Shown here: positions 10,396 through 21,805 of the stretch, piece after piece
How positions within the stretch are numbered: position 1 is the first letter of the stretch
Layout: each line of letters starts with the position of its first letter
Source of the DNA: Theropithecus gelada
Taxonomy: Eukaryota > Chordata > Mammalia > Primates > Cercopithecidae
Assembly: GCF_003255815.1 (NCBI RefSeq)
Contig: NC_037668.1
Location: 90,735,643-90,799,642 of the forward strand
Length of the DNA stretch: 64,000 bases
Direction: 5' to 3'
Position numbers and translations under genes: made by a program
The notes under the pieces: model-generated
The model's database searches: none
What the model saw: the letters and a program-made list of their open reading frames with translations, nothing else
What the model was told of the DNA's origin: nothing

Positions 10396-10930
10396 GCAAA
10401 ACGATTACAAAGCAATAGTAATACTAACAACAATGACAATAACTTTTAAAAGGTATTGTATCTATACCATCTTATCTAGAGATGTGTCTCCCAGATTGTT
10501 TTCTTTTTCAGTAAAGAAATAGAATAAAACCTTGCTTGTTAGGATATTATTCCATTAGCAATCTTAGCCCTCAGAAACACAGACACAAACTGGAATACAG
10601 AGGTAAAAAGACTGAGTCCCCAAAGTAGCTGCAACAAAGCCCGTGCACTAAATGTCATTCACTGAGCCCCATGGAAGGCATCTTTAGGCTCTTCTCAGTA
10701 TTATTTATTCCATTTGACATACAATTCCAAGTAGATTTGAAGCAGAAAGGTGGTTGGTAGCAGCCTGACAGCAGGAAGAGGCAGCTGTCATTTCTTACTG
10801 ATGGCCATTAGAATTGACAACTGGTAGCCTACCAGTGGGGAAGCAGATGGGAAAACTGTAAAACAAGAAATAAGAACTAAAAGTACAGTACTATGGGACT
10901 ACTTCATTTGGGGCAGGAAGGTCTACAAAA
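10396..10930. other. Unassigned sequence
   Basis: Unique sequence, no repeat or supported gene. Confidence 0.4.
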
Positions 10931-11248
10931 CTATCTTCTGGGGCTGGGCGCAGTGGCTCACATCTGTAATCCCAGCACTTTGGGAGGCCAAGGCAGGTGG
11001 ATCACCTGAGGTCAGGACTTCGAGACCAGCCTGGCCAACGTGGTGAAACCCCATCTCTACTAAAAAAAAAATACAAAAATTAGCCAGGCGTGGTGGCGTG
11101 TACCTGTAGTCCCAGCTACTTGGGAAGCTGAGGCAGGAGAATCACTTGAACCCAGGAGGCAGAGGTTGCAGTGAGCCAAGATTGCACCACTGCAATCCAG
11201 CCTGGGTGACAAGAGCGAAACTTCATCTCAGAAAAAAGCTATCTTCTG
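10931..11248 (+). mobile_element. Full-length AluS with 10-bp target-site duplication
   Basis: Body 10941-11238, from 'ggctgggcgcagtgg' to a short A tail. Perfect flanking repeats 'ctatcttctg' at 10931-10940 and 11239-11248. The A-rich linker carries a ten-A run. Confidence 0.97.
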
Positions 11249-11599
11249 AGGGCACCATTGTACTATGTCAAAGTACAACAATAATAACTAACAACTATGA
11301 CTGAGGGAAAAGAGAGGAGGAATTAACTTTGCCTGGAAGATAAAATAAGTAAAAATACATATCAATTTTAATAGAGTTCCTGGCAACAAAACATTAGAAA
11401 TGTTTAGTATTTTGCTTTCTGTTAATGAAAAAAAGGCAGCACAAAACAGTAATCACTATAAGTGAGCAACTCCTACAATGATTCAACATGAACCTGTGCC
11501 GTCACTTAATGATTTATCCTTTGGCTTCCTGGAGTTAGATGGAATACAGGTTCTATTCCTAGAAAAAAATCAGCTGATTTTCTGTCACATGTGTACATT
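11249..11599. other. Unassigned AT-rich sequence
   Basis: No repeat or gene recognised. Confidence 0.4.
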
Positions 11600-11770
11600 T
11601 TTCTGGATCTTTGTAATGAGCTCGTGAGTAAAAGTATCATTCTTTTTTCTTATGTGTGAAAAAAATGGGGACCAGAGAAGTTAAGGGACTTCTTAAGGGA
11701 AAACAGCTGTCCAGGATCCAAATCAGAACTACAATGTAGGTCTCATGACTACGGGTTACTGAGCTTCCTC
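11600..11770 (+). repeat. MIR SINE fragment
   Basis: 'aaaaaatggggaccagagaa', 'gttaagggacttcttaaggg' and 'gatccaaatcagaactacaa' match the MIR central and 3' parts. Confidence 0.6.
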
Positions 11771-11954
11771 TTTCTATGATAGCATGCTGTCTCCTTTATA
11801 ACTTGTCTTGGTTTAAATTTCTGCTTATTCTTTCCCGCCCTTGCCAGAAAGGGTGCAGTTTCTGTACTTTCCTTTGTACACCATGGTGCATCTCAAAGGC
11901 TAGGCTAACATGCCATTGTTCAGTTTCATTCCACCCACCCTCATTTCCTGAAGA

Positions 11955-12180
11955 CCTCCTTTATTCATTCAATTACTCTTGACATCTACTGCATGCCAGG
12001 CATTAGACACTGTGATGAGTACTTGCCCTCAAAAACCCACAAAAACGAAAAAGTATCTTATGTTGGGAAAAATAGACACATATACAACTAAATGTGTACA
12101 AAAAGCAGGCTTTGGTGAATGTCAGCTATAACAGAGACACAAGCAAAATACTAAGGAAGCACAAAGGAGAGATTGATTCC
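11955..12180 (-). repeat. L2 3' end, antisense
   Basis: 'attcattcaattactcttga', 'catctactgcatgccaggca', then 'acttgccctcaaaaaccc' follow the antisense L2 tail. The distal part is diverged. Confidence 0.45.
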
Positions 12181-12286
12181 GACTGGCGAGGCAAAGAGAT
12201 GATGTGGGAGAATCTTTAAACTCTTCCTAGAGTTCGGGACATTTCAGACAGACCTTCACAACTGAACACTTTATTTTGAACTGTTC

Positions 12287-12564
12287 GGTATTAGTCAGCG
12301 ATTGCTATGATAATTTGGTATAACAAACAACCTCAAAATATCAATGACTTACAATAGCAAGCATTTTATTTTTTTGGTTGTAGGTCCGTGGCTCCCTGGG
12401 ACAGCTCTGAGTCGAGCTACAAGCTAGGTGCAGGTTAGCCCCATGTGTTTCTCATTCTAGGATCCAGCGTGGAGGAGCAATGGCTGCTGGTTGAAAGCTC
12501 TTCTAGTGGTGTAGGGAAGGGCACAAGAGATGATACCCATTTCTTAATGGGAGAAATTTATCGT
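12287..12564 (+). repeat. LTR-like interspersed repeat, left part (interrupted)
   Basis: 'gtattagtcagcgattgct', 'aacaaacaacctcaaaata' and 'gacttacaatagcaagcatt' belong to a common mammalian repeat with ERVL-class LTR character. The exact family is not settled. An Alu splits it; the right part is at 12912-13110. Confidence 0.45.
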
Positions 12565-12611
12565 GTTTTTTTCCTTTTCTTTTCTTCTTTTTCTTTCTTT
12601 CTTTCTTTCTT
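12565..12611. repeat. (CTTT)n microsatellite at an Alu tail
   Basis: C/T tetramer run grown from the tail of the adjacent antisense Alu. Confidence 0.9.
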
Positions 12612-12911
12612 TTTTTTTTTTTTTTTGAGACAGAATCTCACTCCATCACCCAGGTTGAAGTGCAGTGGTGCGATCTTGGCTCACTGAAACCTCTGCCTCC
12701 TGGGTTCAAGCCATTCTCGTGCCTTAGCTTCTCGAATAGCTGGGATTACAGACATAAGCACTATGCCCAGCTAATTTTTATTATGTTTAGTAGAGATGGG
12801 GTTTCACCAGCCTGTTACCCAGGCTGGTGTCGAACTCCTGACCTCAAGTGATTCACCCGTCTCGGCCTCCCAAAGTGTTGGGATTACAGGCGTGAGCCAC
12901 CACACCCAGCC
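12612..12911 (-). mobile_element. Alu, antisense, full length
   Basis: Runs from poly(T) and 'gagacagaatctcactcc' to 'ccaccacacccagcc'. It is inserted in the older LTR-like repeat. Confidence 0.95.
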
Positions 12912-13110
12912 AAGAACATGCCGTGTTTCTTAAAGCCTCTGCTTGGAACTAGAACACTGTTACTGCTGCATACATCCCTTTCGGTCACATGGCCAAATGC
13001 AACGTCAATGGAGTAGGGAGTATATTTCAGCCACAAGGAAGACAGGCAAGAGCAGCGAGGAATGGAAAAATCATGAGAACTAATGCAACCTAACGTGTTT
13101 TTGCTGTTTC
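12912..13110 (+). repeat. LTR-like interspersed repeat, right part
   Basis: 'cggtcacatggccaaatgca' with 'gagtatatttcagccacaag' fits the far part of the repeat begun at 12287. Confidence 0.4.
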
Positions 13111-13149
13111 TTGGGCTTTATCTATTTAATATAAACATATGACACTTAG

Positions 13150-13188
13150 CAAAAAAACAAAACAAAACAGAAAAACAAAAAAACACCT
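13150..13188. repeat. A-rich low-complexity tract
   Basis: A/AC-rich run ('aaaaaaacaaaacaaaac' type). Confidence 0.85.
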
Positions 13189-13359
13189 CTCTTTCTATTG
13201 AGTTCCTCTACATTCTCCATGTAACACTGGCTGTGTTGAAAGAAGGGCGAAGAAGGTGGGGTGGGGCAACAGAATGTTGTTATATCACAGTTACTTTGAC
13301 CTGCAGGATCTCTGCCCCGGCAAGGAGAAGCTTCATGGGTCTCTTTGATTGTAGGCGCT

Positions 13360-13430
13360 CCAGCAGGTAGCACAATGCCTGGCACCAAGAGGGTACCCAA
13401 ATAATGTTTGTTAAGTGAATGAATCAACGA
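13360..13430 (+). repeat. L2 3' terminus
   Basis: 'gtagcacaatgcctggcacc' then 'aataatgtttgttaagtgaa' and 'tgaatcaacgaaag' are an L2 sense tail. Confidence 0.55.
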
Positions 13431-13499
13431 AAGAATAAAACTGCTATGTCCAAGACTTTCATTGCCCTGACTCTAAACTGTGGTTCTGTTTTACTGATA

Positions 13500-13685
13500 G
13501 CTGAGATGTGTAAGGCCTCAGTCAATAAATACTGATATATTCATGTAGCACAATACTGTGCAGTCATTGAAAATTGAGATTGTAGAAGAATATGGAATAT
13601 GGAATGACCCTGCTTTGGTCAAATATATCTCATGTACTATACATATGAGTTACTTTGCTTTTTTTTTTTTTTTTGCTCATTTTAC
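13500..13685 (+). repeat. L1M 3' region, left part
   Basis: 'agcacaatactgtgcagtca' and 'ttgaaaattgagattgtaga' resemble the old L1 ORF2-3'UTR junction. Interrupted by the next Alu. Confidence 0.4.
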
Positions 13686-13981
13686 TTTTTTTTTTTTTGA
13701 GATGGAGTCTCCCTCTTGTCGTCCAGGCTGGAGTGCAATGGTGTGAACTCAGCTCACTGCAATCTCTGCTTCCCGGGTTCAAGCGATTCCCCTGCCTCAA
13801 CCTCCCGAGTAGCTGGGATTACAGGCACCCGCCACCATGCCTGGCTAATTTTTGTATTTTTAGTAGAGATGGGGTTTTACTATGTTGGCCAGGCTAATCT
13901 CAAACTCCTGACCTCTGGTAATCTGTCCGACTTGGCCTCCCAAAGTACTGGGATTACAGGTGTGAGCCACCATGTCCGGCC
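13686..13981 (-). mobile_element. AluS, antisense, full length
   Basis: From poly(T) and 'gagatggagtctccctcttg' to 'gtgagccaccatgtccggcc'. It lies inside an L1M fragment. Confidence 0.95.
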
Positions 13982-14065
13982 TTCATTTTTATTTTCTAAA
14001 GTTTCTATAATAAGTGTACATTTGTTTTGCAATAAAATGTGAAGTTATTCTAAACATAAAAATAA
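13982..14065 (+). repeat. L1M 3' end, right part
   Basis: 'catttttattttctaaagtt', 'tctataataagtgtacattt' matches the last part of an old L1M 3'UTR, continuing from 13685. Confidence 0.4.
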
Positions 14066-14334
14066 ATGTGCAGCATCACATATGAACAACATACTCTAGC
14101 TGCTGTCTGAAAAAGCACCTTTCTCGAGATGTAACATTTGCACAGTTGCTTTCCATGCCAAGATATTCTAAAAAGTGGACCAGAAAATAGTAGTCAGTAA
14201 ATTGAGCTTTGACTTGAGTCTGTGTTCACATCAGAAGAATATAAAAATTAACCCCAAAGTGAAAATGACTAAAGTTTTTTTTTTTTTTTTTAAATACAAC
14301 GCTTAGCAATCAGCTGCTTACTTTCTTACTGATA
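14066..14334. other. Unassigned sequence
   Basis: Unique apart from a poly(T) tract at 14275-14292. Confidence 0.35.
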
Positions 14335-14428
14335 CGACTTGGGAGTCAGAAGGCCTGAACTAGGCTCTGCCACCAATCTGTTGTACTACGTTGGACAAAT
14401 CACCTGACTGTTTGAAAACTACATTTTC
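14335..14428 (-). repeat. MIR fragment, antisense
   Basis: 'gagtcagaaggcctgaacta' and 'ggctctgccaccaatctgtt' are the antisense MIR 3' part, cut by the next Alu. Confidence 0.5.
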
Positions 14429-14748
14429 GGCTGGGTGCGGTGGCTCACACCTGTAATCCCAGCACTTTGGGAGGCCAAAGCAAGTGGATCACTTGAGGTT
14501 GGGAGTTCAAGACCAGCCTGACCAACATGGAGAAACCCCGTCTCTACAAAAAATACAAAATTAGCCGGGTGTGGTGGTGCACGCCTGTAATCCTAGCTAC
14601 TCAGGAGGCTGAGGCAGGAGAATTGCTTGAACCTGGGAGGGGAGGTTGTGGTGAGCTGAGATTGTGCCATTGTACTCCAGCCTGGACGACAAGAGCAAAA
14701 CTCTGTCAAAAAAAAAAAAAAAAAAAAAGAAAGAAAAATACATTTTCT
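14420..14748 (+). mobile_element. Alu, full length, with 9-bp target-site duplication
   Basis: Body 14429-14739. Flanking repeats 'tacattttc' at 14420-14428 and 14740-14748. Poly(A) followed by a short AAAG-like tail. Confidence 0.95.
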
Positions 14749-14974
14749 CAAAGGGAAAGTATAGCTGATTCCTGCTGTACATTAGCTTAGGTAGGTACCC
14801 AAAGACCCTGGTGTAATAATGATGTTGTTCTCATGAAATAACAGATTAAAAAAAAACCTACATATTTTACTCTTAAGCAGATAGGATTGTCTTCTCGTCC
14901 AACTAAAAACAGTATGCTGATATTGAGGATTAGTATTTATCATTTATCACTGATAAATGGTGTATTGGTTTGGA
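14749..14974. other. Unassigned sequence
   Basis: No repeat recognised. A short imperfect palindrome lies at about 14935-14960 ('tttatcatttatcactgata'). Confidence 0.35.
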
Positions 14975-15350
14975 TAATACTAGCTATAGTAACAAATAGA
15001 TGCAAAATATATAATGATCAAGCAGAATAGAAATTTACTTCTCGTTCATGTAATAGGTCTCAGTATTCCTGGTCAGCAGACATCTCTCTTTCATGTACTG
15101 TTCAGGGATTCAGACCCCTTCCCTTTTGTGGTTTCACTATCTTCTAAGGCATTGTTGTTACCTGAATCCTATTGGTAGAAAGGAAACAGGCAGGAGGGGC
15201 ACGTACCCATTTCTTAATTACTTTGGCCCGGAAATAGCCCTTGTCTTGCCTTCTCCCAACCCACTGGCTACAACTCAGTCAGATGGCTGTACCTAAATGC
15301 AAGGAAAGCTGGAAAGTATCATAGTGTCCAGGAAGAAAAGGAGTGGGATT
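14975..15350 (+). repeat. LTR-like interspersed repeat
   Basis: 'ggctacaactcagtcagatg' and 'aatgcaaggaaagctggaaa' closely parallel 21390-21440. Both belong to a common mammalian repeat that I take to be ERVL-class but cannot name with confidence. Confidence 0.45.
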
Positions 15351-15359
15351 TCAGAGCAG

Positions 15360-15480
15360 TAGCTCACAGTTTGTGTCACAAGTGCCTATCATATGCCAGG
15401 CCCAGTGCTAGGTAGTAAAGATATTGAGATGAATAAGACACTTTTTCTGCCCTAAGCTATCTCCCAATCTACTGGATGAG
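15360..15480 (-). repeat. L2 3' end, antisense
   Basis: 'gtgcctatcatatgccaggc', 'ccagtgctaggtagtaaaga' fits the antisense L2 tail. Confidence 0.5.
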
Positions 15481-15624
15481 ACTATGCTATATTTATGTGT
15501 CCTTACAGTTTAGCGTAGAATGTGTTATCACAAAGCAATGAAGGCAAGCTGTTGAGAAACATGTGTATGAAAAATAATTAACCCTGCCTGTAGCAGAGGG
15601 GGGTCATGAAAGGCCTTGATTATG

Positions 15625-15750
15625 TCAGTTTCATAAATGTTTATTGAGTATCTACTAAGAATCAGGGACCCATTACATTCAGATTGCTGGAGATACAGAT
15701 AATAGGACATAATCCTAGTCCTTGGGGCAATTGGATGTACAAACAGGTGA
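15625..15750 (-). repeat. L2 3' end, antisense
   Basis: 'ataaatgtttattgagtatc', 'tactaagaatcagggaccc' and 'ctggagatacagataatag' match the antisense L2 tail. Confidence 0.55.
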
Positions 15751-15809
15751 GTTCAAATGGATAACTACCCCTATAAATGGGGAATGGGAGGAGTATAATG
15801 TGCATGCTT

Positions 15810-15965
15810 GGTGGGTTAAGTGCTCTGTATTTGGAGTCAGGCATACCAGAGATTGAATTCCAGCTTTAGCACTATCAAAGTCACTGTGTGACTTTGGGCA
15901 GCTCTTCCAGCCTTTCTGAATCTGTGTCCCTCACTTTTTAAACGGGAATAGCACCTCCTTGTATA
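15810..15965 (-). repeat. MIR, antisense
   Basis: 'gtatttggagtcaggcatac', 'cactgtgtgactttgggcag' are the antisense MIR 3' part and core. Confidence 0.65.
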
Positions 15966-15969
15966 GTCT

Positions 15970-16205
15970 CAGGAGCCAAGTTGCCTGGGTCCAAAGCCTA
16001 GATCTTCTCCATACTAACTCCGCGATGTAGAGAAATTCATTGAACCCTTCTGGAGCTTTAGTTTCCTCATCTTTAAATCAGGGTTGATAATAGTACCAAA
16101 CTCATACAGTTGGTAGGAATATGTGAATTCAGAGAATAAAAATTCTCTGAACTGTGCCTGGTACCTAAAAGTTGCTCAATCAGTGTTAGGTCTTGTCACT
16201 GTCTA
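15970..16205 (-). repeat. MIR, antisense, near full length
   Basis: 'tttagtttcctcatctttaa', 'ataatagtaccaaactcata' and 'actgtgcctggtacctaaaa' follow MIR. A perfect hairpin at 16128-16151 interrupts the consensus. Confidence 0.7.
16128..16151. repeat. Perfect 10-bp inverted repeat inside a MIR
   Basis: 'ttcagagaat' and 'attctctgaa' around an AAAA loop. The expected MIR text at this point is different, so this looks like a local template-switch change. Confidence 0.9.
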
Positions 16206-16285
16206 CCTTACAGTTTACCATAATCATGAAATGAGATAATGCCAGTGCCTGGAAAATATTAACTATTCAATTAATGGTAAAGATT

Positions 16286-19159
16286 ATGCTTCAAAGTGAC
16301 AATCTGGAGGTAGGATGACTGCAGTGTCCTAAAAAGAAGCTGCTGAGAAACCAGATGAAGTGAAATGAGGCAAAAATTCCTGACCCACAAATGTATTCTT
16401 CATTCACCCCAAGACAGGTGAAGCAACAAAGGCAGGTGGCTTTTGGAGGGACAGTGCTTCCAGTTGCAGGTGGAAGGCTGTTTATTTCATTGTTTGCTTT
16501 CTCTGTCTCTTCTATTGGTGAGGAGTTTAAGAATATGCCACAGAATTTAGGTTAAGGAAGGAAGGCATAAATGATTTGTTCCAAGAATGCAGGAGGAAAG
16601 TCTCCCTAAACACAGCATTCATTAGTAAGAGCTTCCAGAACCTTCCAAAATTCTGTCTCCTTTTATAGCATCCCGCAAGTCCAAAGTAATGAAATAAAAG
16701 CATGGTAATAGGTAAACACAATTACGGCACCCGGGTAGCTCCTTGGCAGGCGGGGGGTATTTGAGAGCATTGACTGGGGTCTCGTTTTCCATAATCGAGC
16801 CCAGCCCTGCTGTGATCACTATAGTATTATGACCTATGGGGCAAAGACAGTACCATACGTGATATTTCATTTTTGGGTAGCTGGGGGTAGTAATGAACCA
16901 GTTGCAGTCAAGTGAATTAATCTCCCCAGCTATTCAAAAACGCAACTTCATGTACAGCAATTTGTTCTTCATTGCTTTTTTCCCCCAACGTAGCCTTTTC
17001 AAATTACTCTTCCTACAGAAAAATGGAGAGAAAGAAAAAGAAAACTCAATGAAAAAATATTTTAACCTTTGCTGAATGTTGATGTCTTTTCTGATCATCA
17101 ATAATAATGATAAATGTGTCCTATAGATATACAGCTTAGAATTCACATTGCAGTTCTATTAGCCTCATACTGACCGATTATGAATCTTAAAACATGGAAT
17201 AAATATTCAAAGAGTTGGTATATAGATTCTAGAGCCAATTTCAAACAGTTTAAATTATCAATTGGTATTTATCCAAACTCCAAGGAGTGCCCTAATCAAT
17301 CTCACTCAGTACAATTACTCAATTACTGTACATTTAATAAATACGAGTTAATGATCAAAACACATTATTGAGAATGAAAGACTTTGGCATAGGTAGGTAT
17401 AGACATGTAACACAGCTGTTAATCCTCTATAAATTTGTTTTTAATAACACTGATGTTTTGGTTGCATATAATAACTATTTCATTAAATCTAAATTAAATG
17501 CATGGTTAAGCATATTTAAAACATGTAAATGTAATGTGTTGCTAGTGTATTTCATTTCATGTTTCCATGCAGTTCTAACAATTTTCCAAATTCAAATTGA
17601 CTAGGTGTAGGGAAGTCCCTGGTCATTTATATAATACCTTTTTTTCTGATATCATTAAGCTGCAGAAATTTAATTCCTCTGAGTTCCAAATACATCACTA
17701 GTCAATCAGTGTTCAGGAAAGACAATGTGTTTATCTGCTGGAAAGAAATGCTTATAGACTCAACTGAAAGGGAAAAAATGCTTCTAAATAATAGTAAAAC
17801 ATGCGTTTTGCTTTTTTGAAAAAGTAAAGCAAAGAATCTAACACTAAAAAAAGCTATGTTGCAATAACAATCAAGAGTGTGTTGTTGTGCATGACTTTTC
17901 ATTTATGGATAGCAAGAGACATTAATATACTCGCCTATGGCTTGTGCAGTACTATTCCCAGCTATGCGGAAATGGAATGTGATTTACAGCAACACATTCT
18001 TTGTTGCTGTTCCAATATACCTATTGTCTTCCTTGCATTCTGACTGGCTGGCTGGCTGGGAAAGGGGATGGTGCTGGACCACACTCAATCATTATGGGTG
18101 TCTACAAATAGAGTAGGTGTATGCGAACTGAGATTTTTTCAGCTTTGTATACCCAGCAAGCCAATCAGAGCACAGAAAGAACAATAGCTGAAGGTTTTAC
18201 TGCTCTTTAAGTTTCCCCACTGATTCCCATTGCGACTGATTATATCACAGAAGTTATATAAAAATCACATTAAATGCCAACTAAATCAAGACTTTTCATA
18301 CCTTTTTTTCAAAGCAATGAAATTCAGAACAAACACTATACTATGCATGAAGATCACCACCTGGAGATCTAAACTCTTCATTCCAGACGTCGTATTTGGA
18401 AATGGAACTAGAGAAAAGTGTAGTTTATTCATTTTGTTATTTTCTGTGGTGCTTGCACTGCTGTTTTGAAAGCTCACCATAGGAGAGCTCAATTAAGAGC
18501 CTTCATAATTTTCACCAGTTAACTTTGATTAAATAGGCTGTCTTGGAAAGGACTTCAGTAAATTTAGGCTATAAATTACCTACAGTGAGTTTTCAACTTT
18601 GGAATTCTGAAATATTAGTGCTCGGACAGGCCATTTCTTTCAGAAAGCTTGTACTTTACCCCCTGATTTGGAACGATTTTGCTTCATTTTATTCGCGTGG
18701 AGAAGACAAGGGAAAAACTTCCATCTACTGGTTGGAACAACAGGTCTCTTGCAGCACATGTGGAAAAAAAGACATTCTGCTTTCCACTGCAAGTTGGATT
18801 AATACAAGAGGTTAGAGGTTCCCTTTAACCATGTTCTTTTGACTCATTGTTACACCAATTTTCAGGCCATATTTGTTGCCAAAGATTAGAAAAAGGTGAT
18901 GAAATAAATAGGTTCCTTCTGATGTGTTGTTTCTTAGACAAGGGCTTCGCAAACTTTTTCTCACTGAGCAAATGGGAAAACCAAGGCCATTTCAGCTCAG
19001 GATCAATCAACCAAGAAGTCAAACCCCTTTTAGGAGATATTTGGCAAATAGCTGTTCACACCACTCATTTCAGGATATTTTTACTGGTGGGGCTGAAAAA
19101 TCCAATAAAATCTGCAAGTATTTACACTGTAAATTCTATACAGTGTAGTGATAATGAGT
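16286..19159. other. Transposon-free AT-rich block of about 2.9 kb, candidate conserved non-coding sequence
   Basis: I recognise no SINE, LINE, LTR or DNA element here, unlike the flanks. A weak MIR trace is possible at its left edge. 17600-18480 is of balanced non-repetitive composition. A perfect 9-bp stem lies at 17986-18010. All frames are under 110 codons and unconvincing. Regulatory role is inference. Confidence 0.35.
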
Positions 19160-19345
19160 TTTAGTTTCCTGCTCTGTGACTTCAGGCAAGCTATGTATTT
19201 ATCCAAACCTCAGTTTTCCTTCTCTGTAAAATGGGCTTAAGAATAGCACTCACCTCACTGGGATTTTCTATGATTCAATGCGATAGTGCATTTAATGCAC
19301 TTACATAGGGCTTGGCAAATGTAATACAGTACTCAGTAAATGTTA
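19160..19345 (-). repeat. MIR, antisense
   Basis: 'cctgctctgtgacttcaggc', 'tcagttttccttctctgtaa' and 'agtactcagtaaatgttagg' follow MIR read antisense. Confidence 0.7.
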
Positions 19346-19424
19346 GGTCTTAACACTATTCACATTTTACTCAGATGTATCTTCATTGTTTAAAAAACAT
19401 GTCTGTTTAATAAAAACAGCTTAC

Positions 19425-19640
19425 ATTTGCAAGTGCACCTTTTGACTTTTTAAACCTTTTAACATCAATTAATTCTCTTCTCTCCAAACATCAATTTTGT
19501 GAGTTGGGTGTGGAATTCTTTTATCCTCCCTTGATTACCAAGAAGGGTAAGATAAAGAGGAATTAAGTGGCTTGCCTAAGGCAGTGCTAATGCAAGTATT
19601 AGAACCTGTGTTCCTGACTGATTTACTTCCATTACATGAG
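19425..19640 (+). repeat. MIR, sense
   Basis: 'attaagtggcttgcctaagg', 'gcaagtattagaacctgtgt' match the MIR 3' half. The 5' half is diverged. Confidence 0.5.
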
Positions 19641-20869
19641 TGGGGTTTCAAACTTTTCTCCCCAGGCAGTGGGGAATGGGCAGTTGTGGTTTCCATCAGA
19701 ATGCAAAAGACGTTTTCTGCCTTGCAAAATTGTTTGCAGACTAGGGTTAGGGATTATTAAGATTGTGGAGAGGGCAGAAATGCGTTGGCTAGGGGAAGTG
19801 GCAACGTTTACAAAGGCATGGCTAACTTTTCCTGAAAAAAAAAAAAAAATGTCAGCAGCATTCACACTTCTGAATATATTAGGTTTGTAAATCCAGGGTG
19901 CAAATTGTTTGTAGAATCTCAATTAAAGCCTTTATAATATTGTCATTCGTAATCAGCTCACTATGAAAACAGGGCTTCCAGAGGGCACCAAAATCATTTG
20001 AACTTGCGATCTGTAATAGATTTGAATATTCAGATAAGGTCAGCGGTCAGAGCAGAGGCGACAGTTTTGGTCAATAAACAGGTTTAGTGAGACAAAATCT
20101 TTTTGTCTACGTGGGAATGGCTTGGAGAAATTGGTTCTCAAGGGGGAATCAAAAGATTAAATTTAGCTGCGTTGCCAATTTATTTGCAGGCCAAACAAGT
20201 GTGCGATGGAGGGGGAGGTGCCTGCCCCTGTGAGAAGCCCCTGTTGACAGCACCAGAGGGGGCTCCCAGGCAGCTGTCCTGACCACAGCTGAGACTGAGC
20301 TTAATGGAGGGAGATTTGTGCGGAGAGAGAATGAGCATCTCAGTGCTTGACTGAGGCTATCCTGGATTAAGCCAAGTGAAGGTAAAGGATCTGGGCTGCA
20401 ATGTTTTACATAGTTCCAGTCCCTGCTTTCCTGTCCCCCACCCTTAAAATTGCTTTCTCTGAATTGTGCCTTGGCACGAAGCCTTAGCCGAAAAAAGCCA
20501 TTACAAACTTGTCTCTGTGAAGATCCACAGGAGAAACATCTCTCTGGCCTCAGTACCGGAAAGACTTGTGTTTCTCTTGAGTGCCTGTTTACCTTATAGA
20601 CTCTGTGAATAAGGTAATTCCATCTTTTTGAGCCTGTGTTTCCAAGAGTCTTGGGGGGTCTTCCAGACTGCCGGAGGAGCTACTATGGGCTTGAGAATGA
20701 GAGCAAAGAGGGAGGTGGACATGGGTTCTGGGGACTTGGATTCTGGCTTCCACAAGAGCAGCCCTGCTTTTTTTGTTTTCTGCGTAAGATTTTATTTGAA
20801 GACGGGATTCAGTGGCCTGCAAAAAGGTCTGGAAACCACTGACTTAACTGATTGCTTCTTGTAGCATTT
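19641..20869. other. Unassigned unique sequence with a GC-richer element
   Basis: No transposon seen. 20190-20400 is GC-richer, with 'cagcaccagagggggctccc' (20250-20269), loosely like a CTCF site but with one extra base. A poly(A) run at 19836-19849 is isolated. Frames here are short. Confidence 0.35.
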
Positions 20870-21060
20870 GAATAAACTCTAACCCAGAACCAGAGCGATC
20901 TGCCCTTGTATATCCTTTAGCTCATCCTGTGTTGTCTCCCTTCACTCATTACTTTATTTATACTGATCTTCCAGTTCCTGCAGTAAAAACCATGGTGCTT
21001 CCAACATGATGGCCGCTGGCTGGAATCTTCTTTTCTTAAGCTTTGTCTGATGATCTCTTC
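20870..21060 (+). repeat. L2 3' region, left part
   Basis: 'ctcattactttatttatact', 'gatcttccagttcctgcag' and 'ggctggaatcttcttttctt' resemble the L2 3' consensus in sense. It resumes at 21560 after an intervening repeat. Confidence 0.4.
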
Positions 21061-21074
21061 ACTGTAGAATCACT

Positions 21075-21545
21075 GGGGTTTATGTTCAGCTACATACAAC
21101 AGTGATTCTCAAAGAACTGTGGCTTAAACAAGACAGACATCTGTATCTCTTTCATGTCAGGCAGGAGTCTAGGGTCCCTGTGGTGTCTTTAGAATGTCAT
21201 CTGGATTTGTCTTTCTTCTCTGCCACCCTCGGACATGCCTTTCATCTTCAAGATCCCGTCATGGTCCAGAGGACTTTGGAGCCATCAGTAGGAAGAAGTG
21301 GGAACCACAAAGAGATGCTTCTCCCAACCAAAGCTTCTGTTTTTAGCAGTTTCCAGAAGCCAAGCGTGTTTCCACTTACATTTTATTGGCCAGAACTTAG
21401 TCACGTGGTCATCTCCCACTGTAAGGGAAGCTGGAAAATGTAATGTTTTACTGGGGCAGTAAGGTGCTTCCTTAAAAACTGGAATTCTATTATTAACAAA
21501 GAAGGAGGAAATGGAAATCAGGAGGCAACTCAGAGGTTTCAAGTT
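21075..21545 (+). repeat. LTR-like interspersed repeat
   Basis: 'gtggcttaaacaagacagac', 'attggccagaacttagtcac', 'aagggaagctggaaaatgta' mark the same repeat type as 14975-15350. It appears inserted in an L2. Family not settled; about 470 bases. Confidence 0.5.
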
Positions 21546-21559
21546 CAATTTCACTGTCC

Positions 21560-21805
21560 CCCATCTAAAGTGTGATCTAATCTTCCCTAATATTTGCTCT
21601 CTTAGAACACTATTCTTTTCCTTTATGGAATTTTCATAATTTATAACTTATGTCTAACTGTTAAAATTTGTCTTTGAAGCTGGATGGTAAGTTCTCCGAG
21701 GGGAAACGCTGAGTCTTTGTTATCCCATGCCATATAACCTAGGTCCAACAAAATGCTTTTCACCTACCACGTGAAGTATTTCTCATATAAGTAAACAAAC
21801 GAATG
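21560..21805 (+). repeat. L2 3' end, right part
   Basis: 'ttataacttatgtctaactg', 'ggatggtaagttctccgagg' and the final 'aaacaaacgaatgaattt' follow the L2 3' end in order. Confidence 0.55.

Noticed and set aside
12445..12851. Overlapping frames near 12.5-12.8 kb as a protein
   Set aside because: They read through an antisense Alu and its CTTT tail; the Phe/Ser run is the translated tract.
17986..18010. Precursor microRNA hairpin
   Set aside because: The perfect stem is only nine base pairs with no extended pairing; too short for a pre-miRNA.
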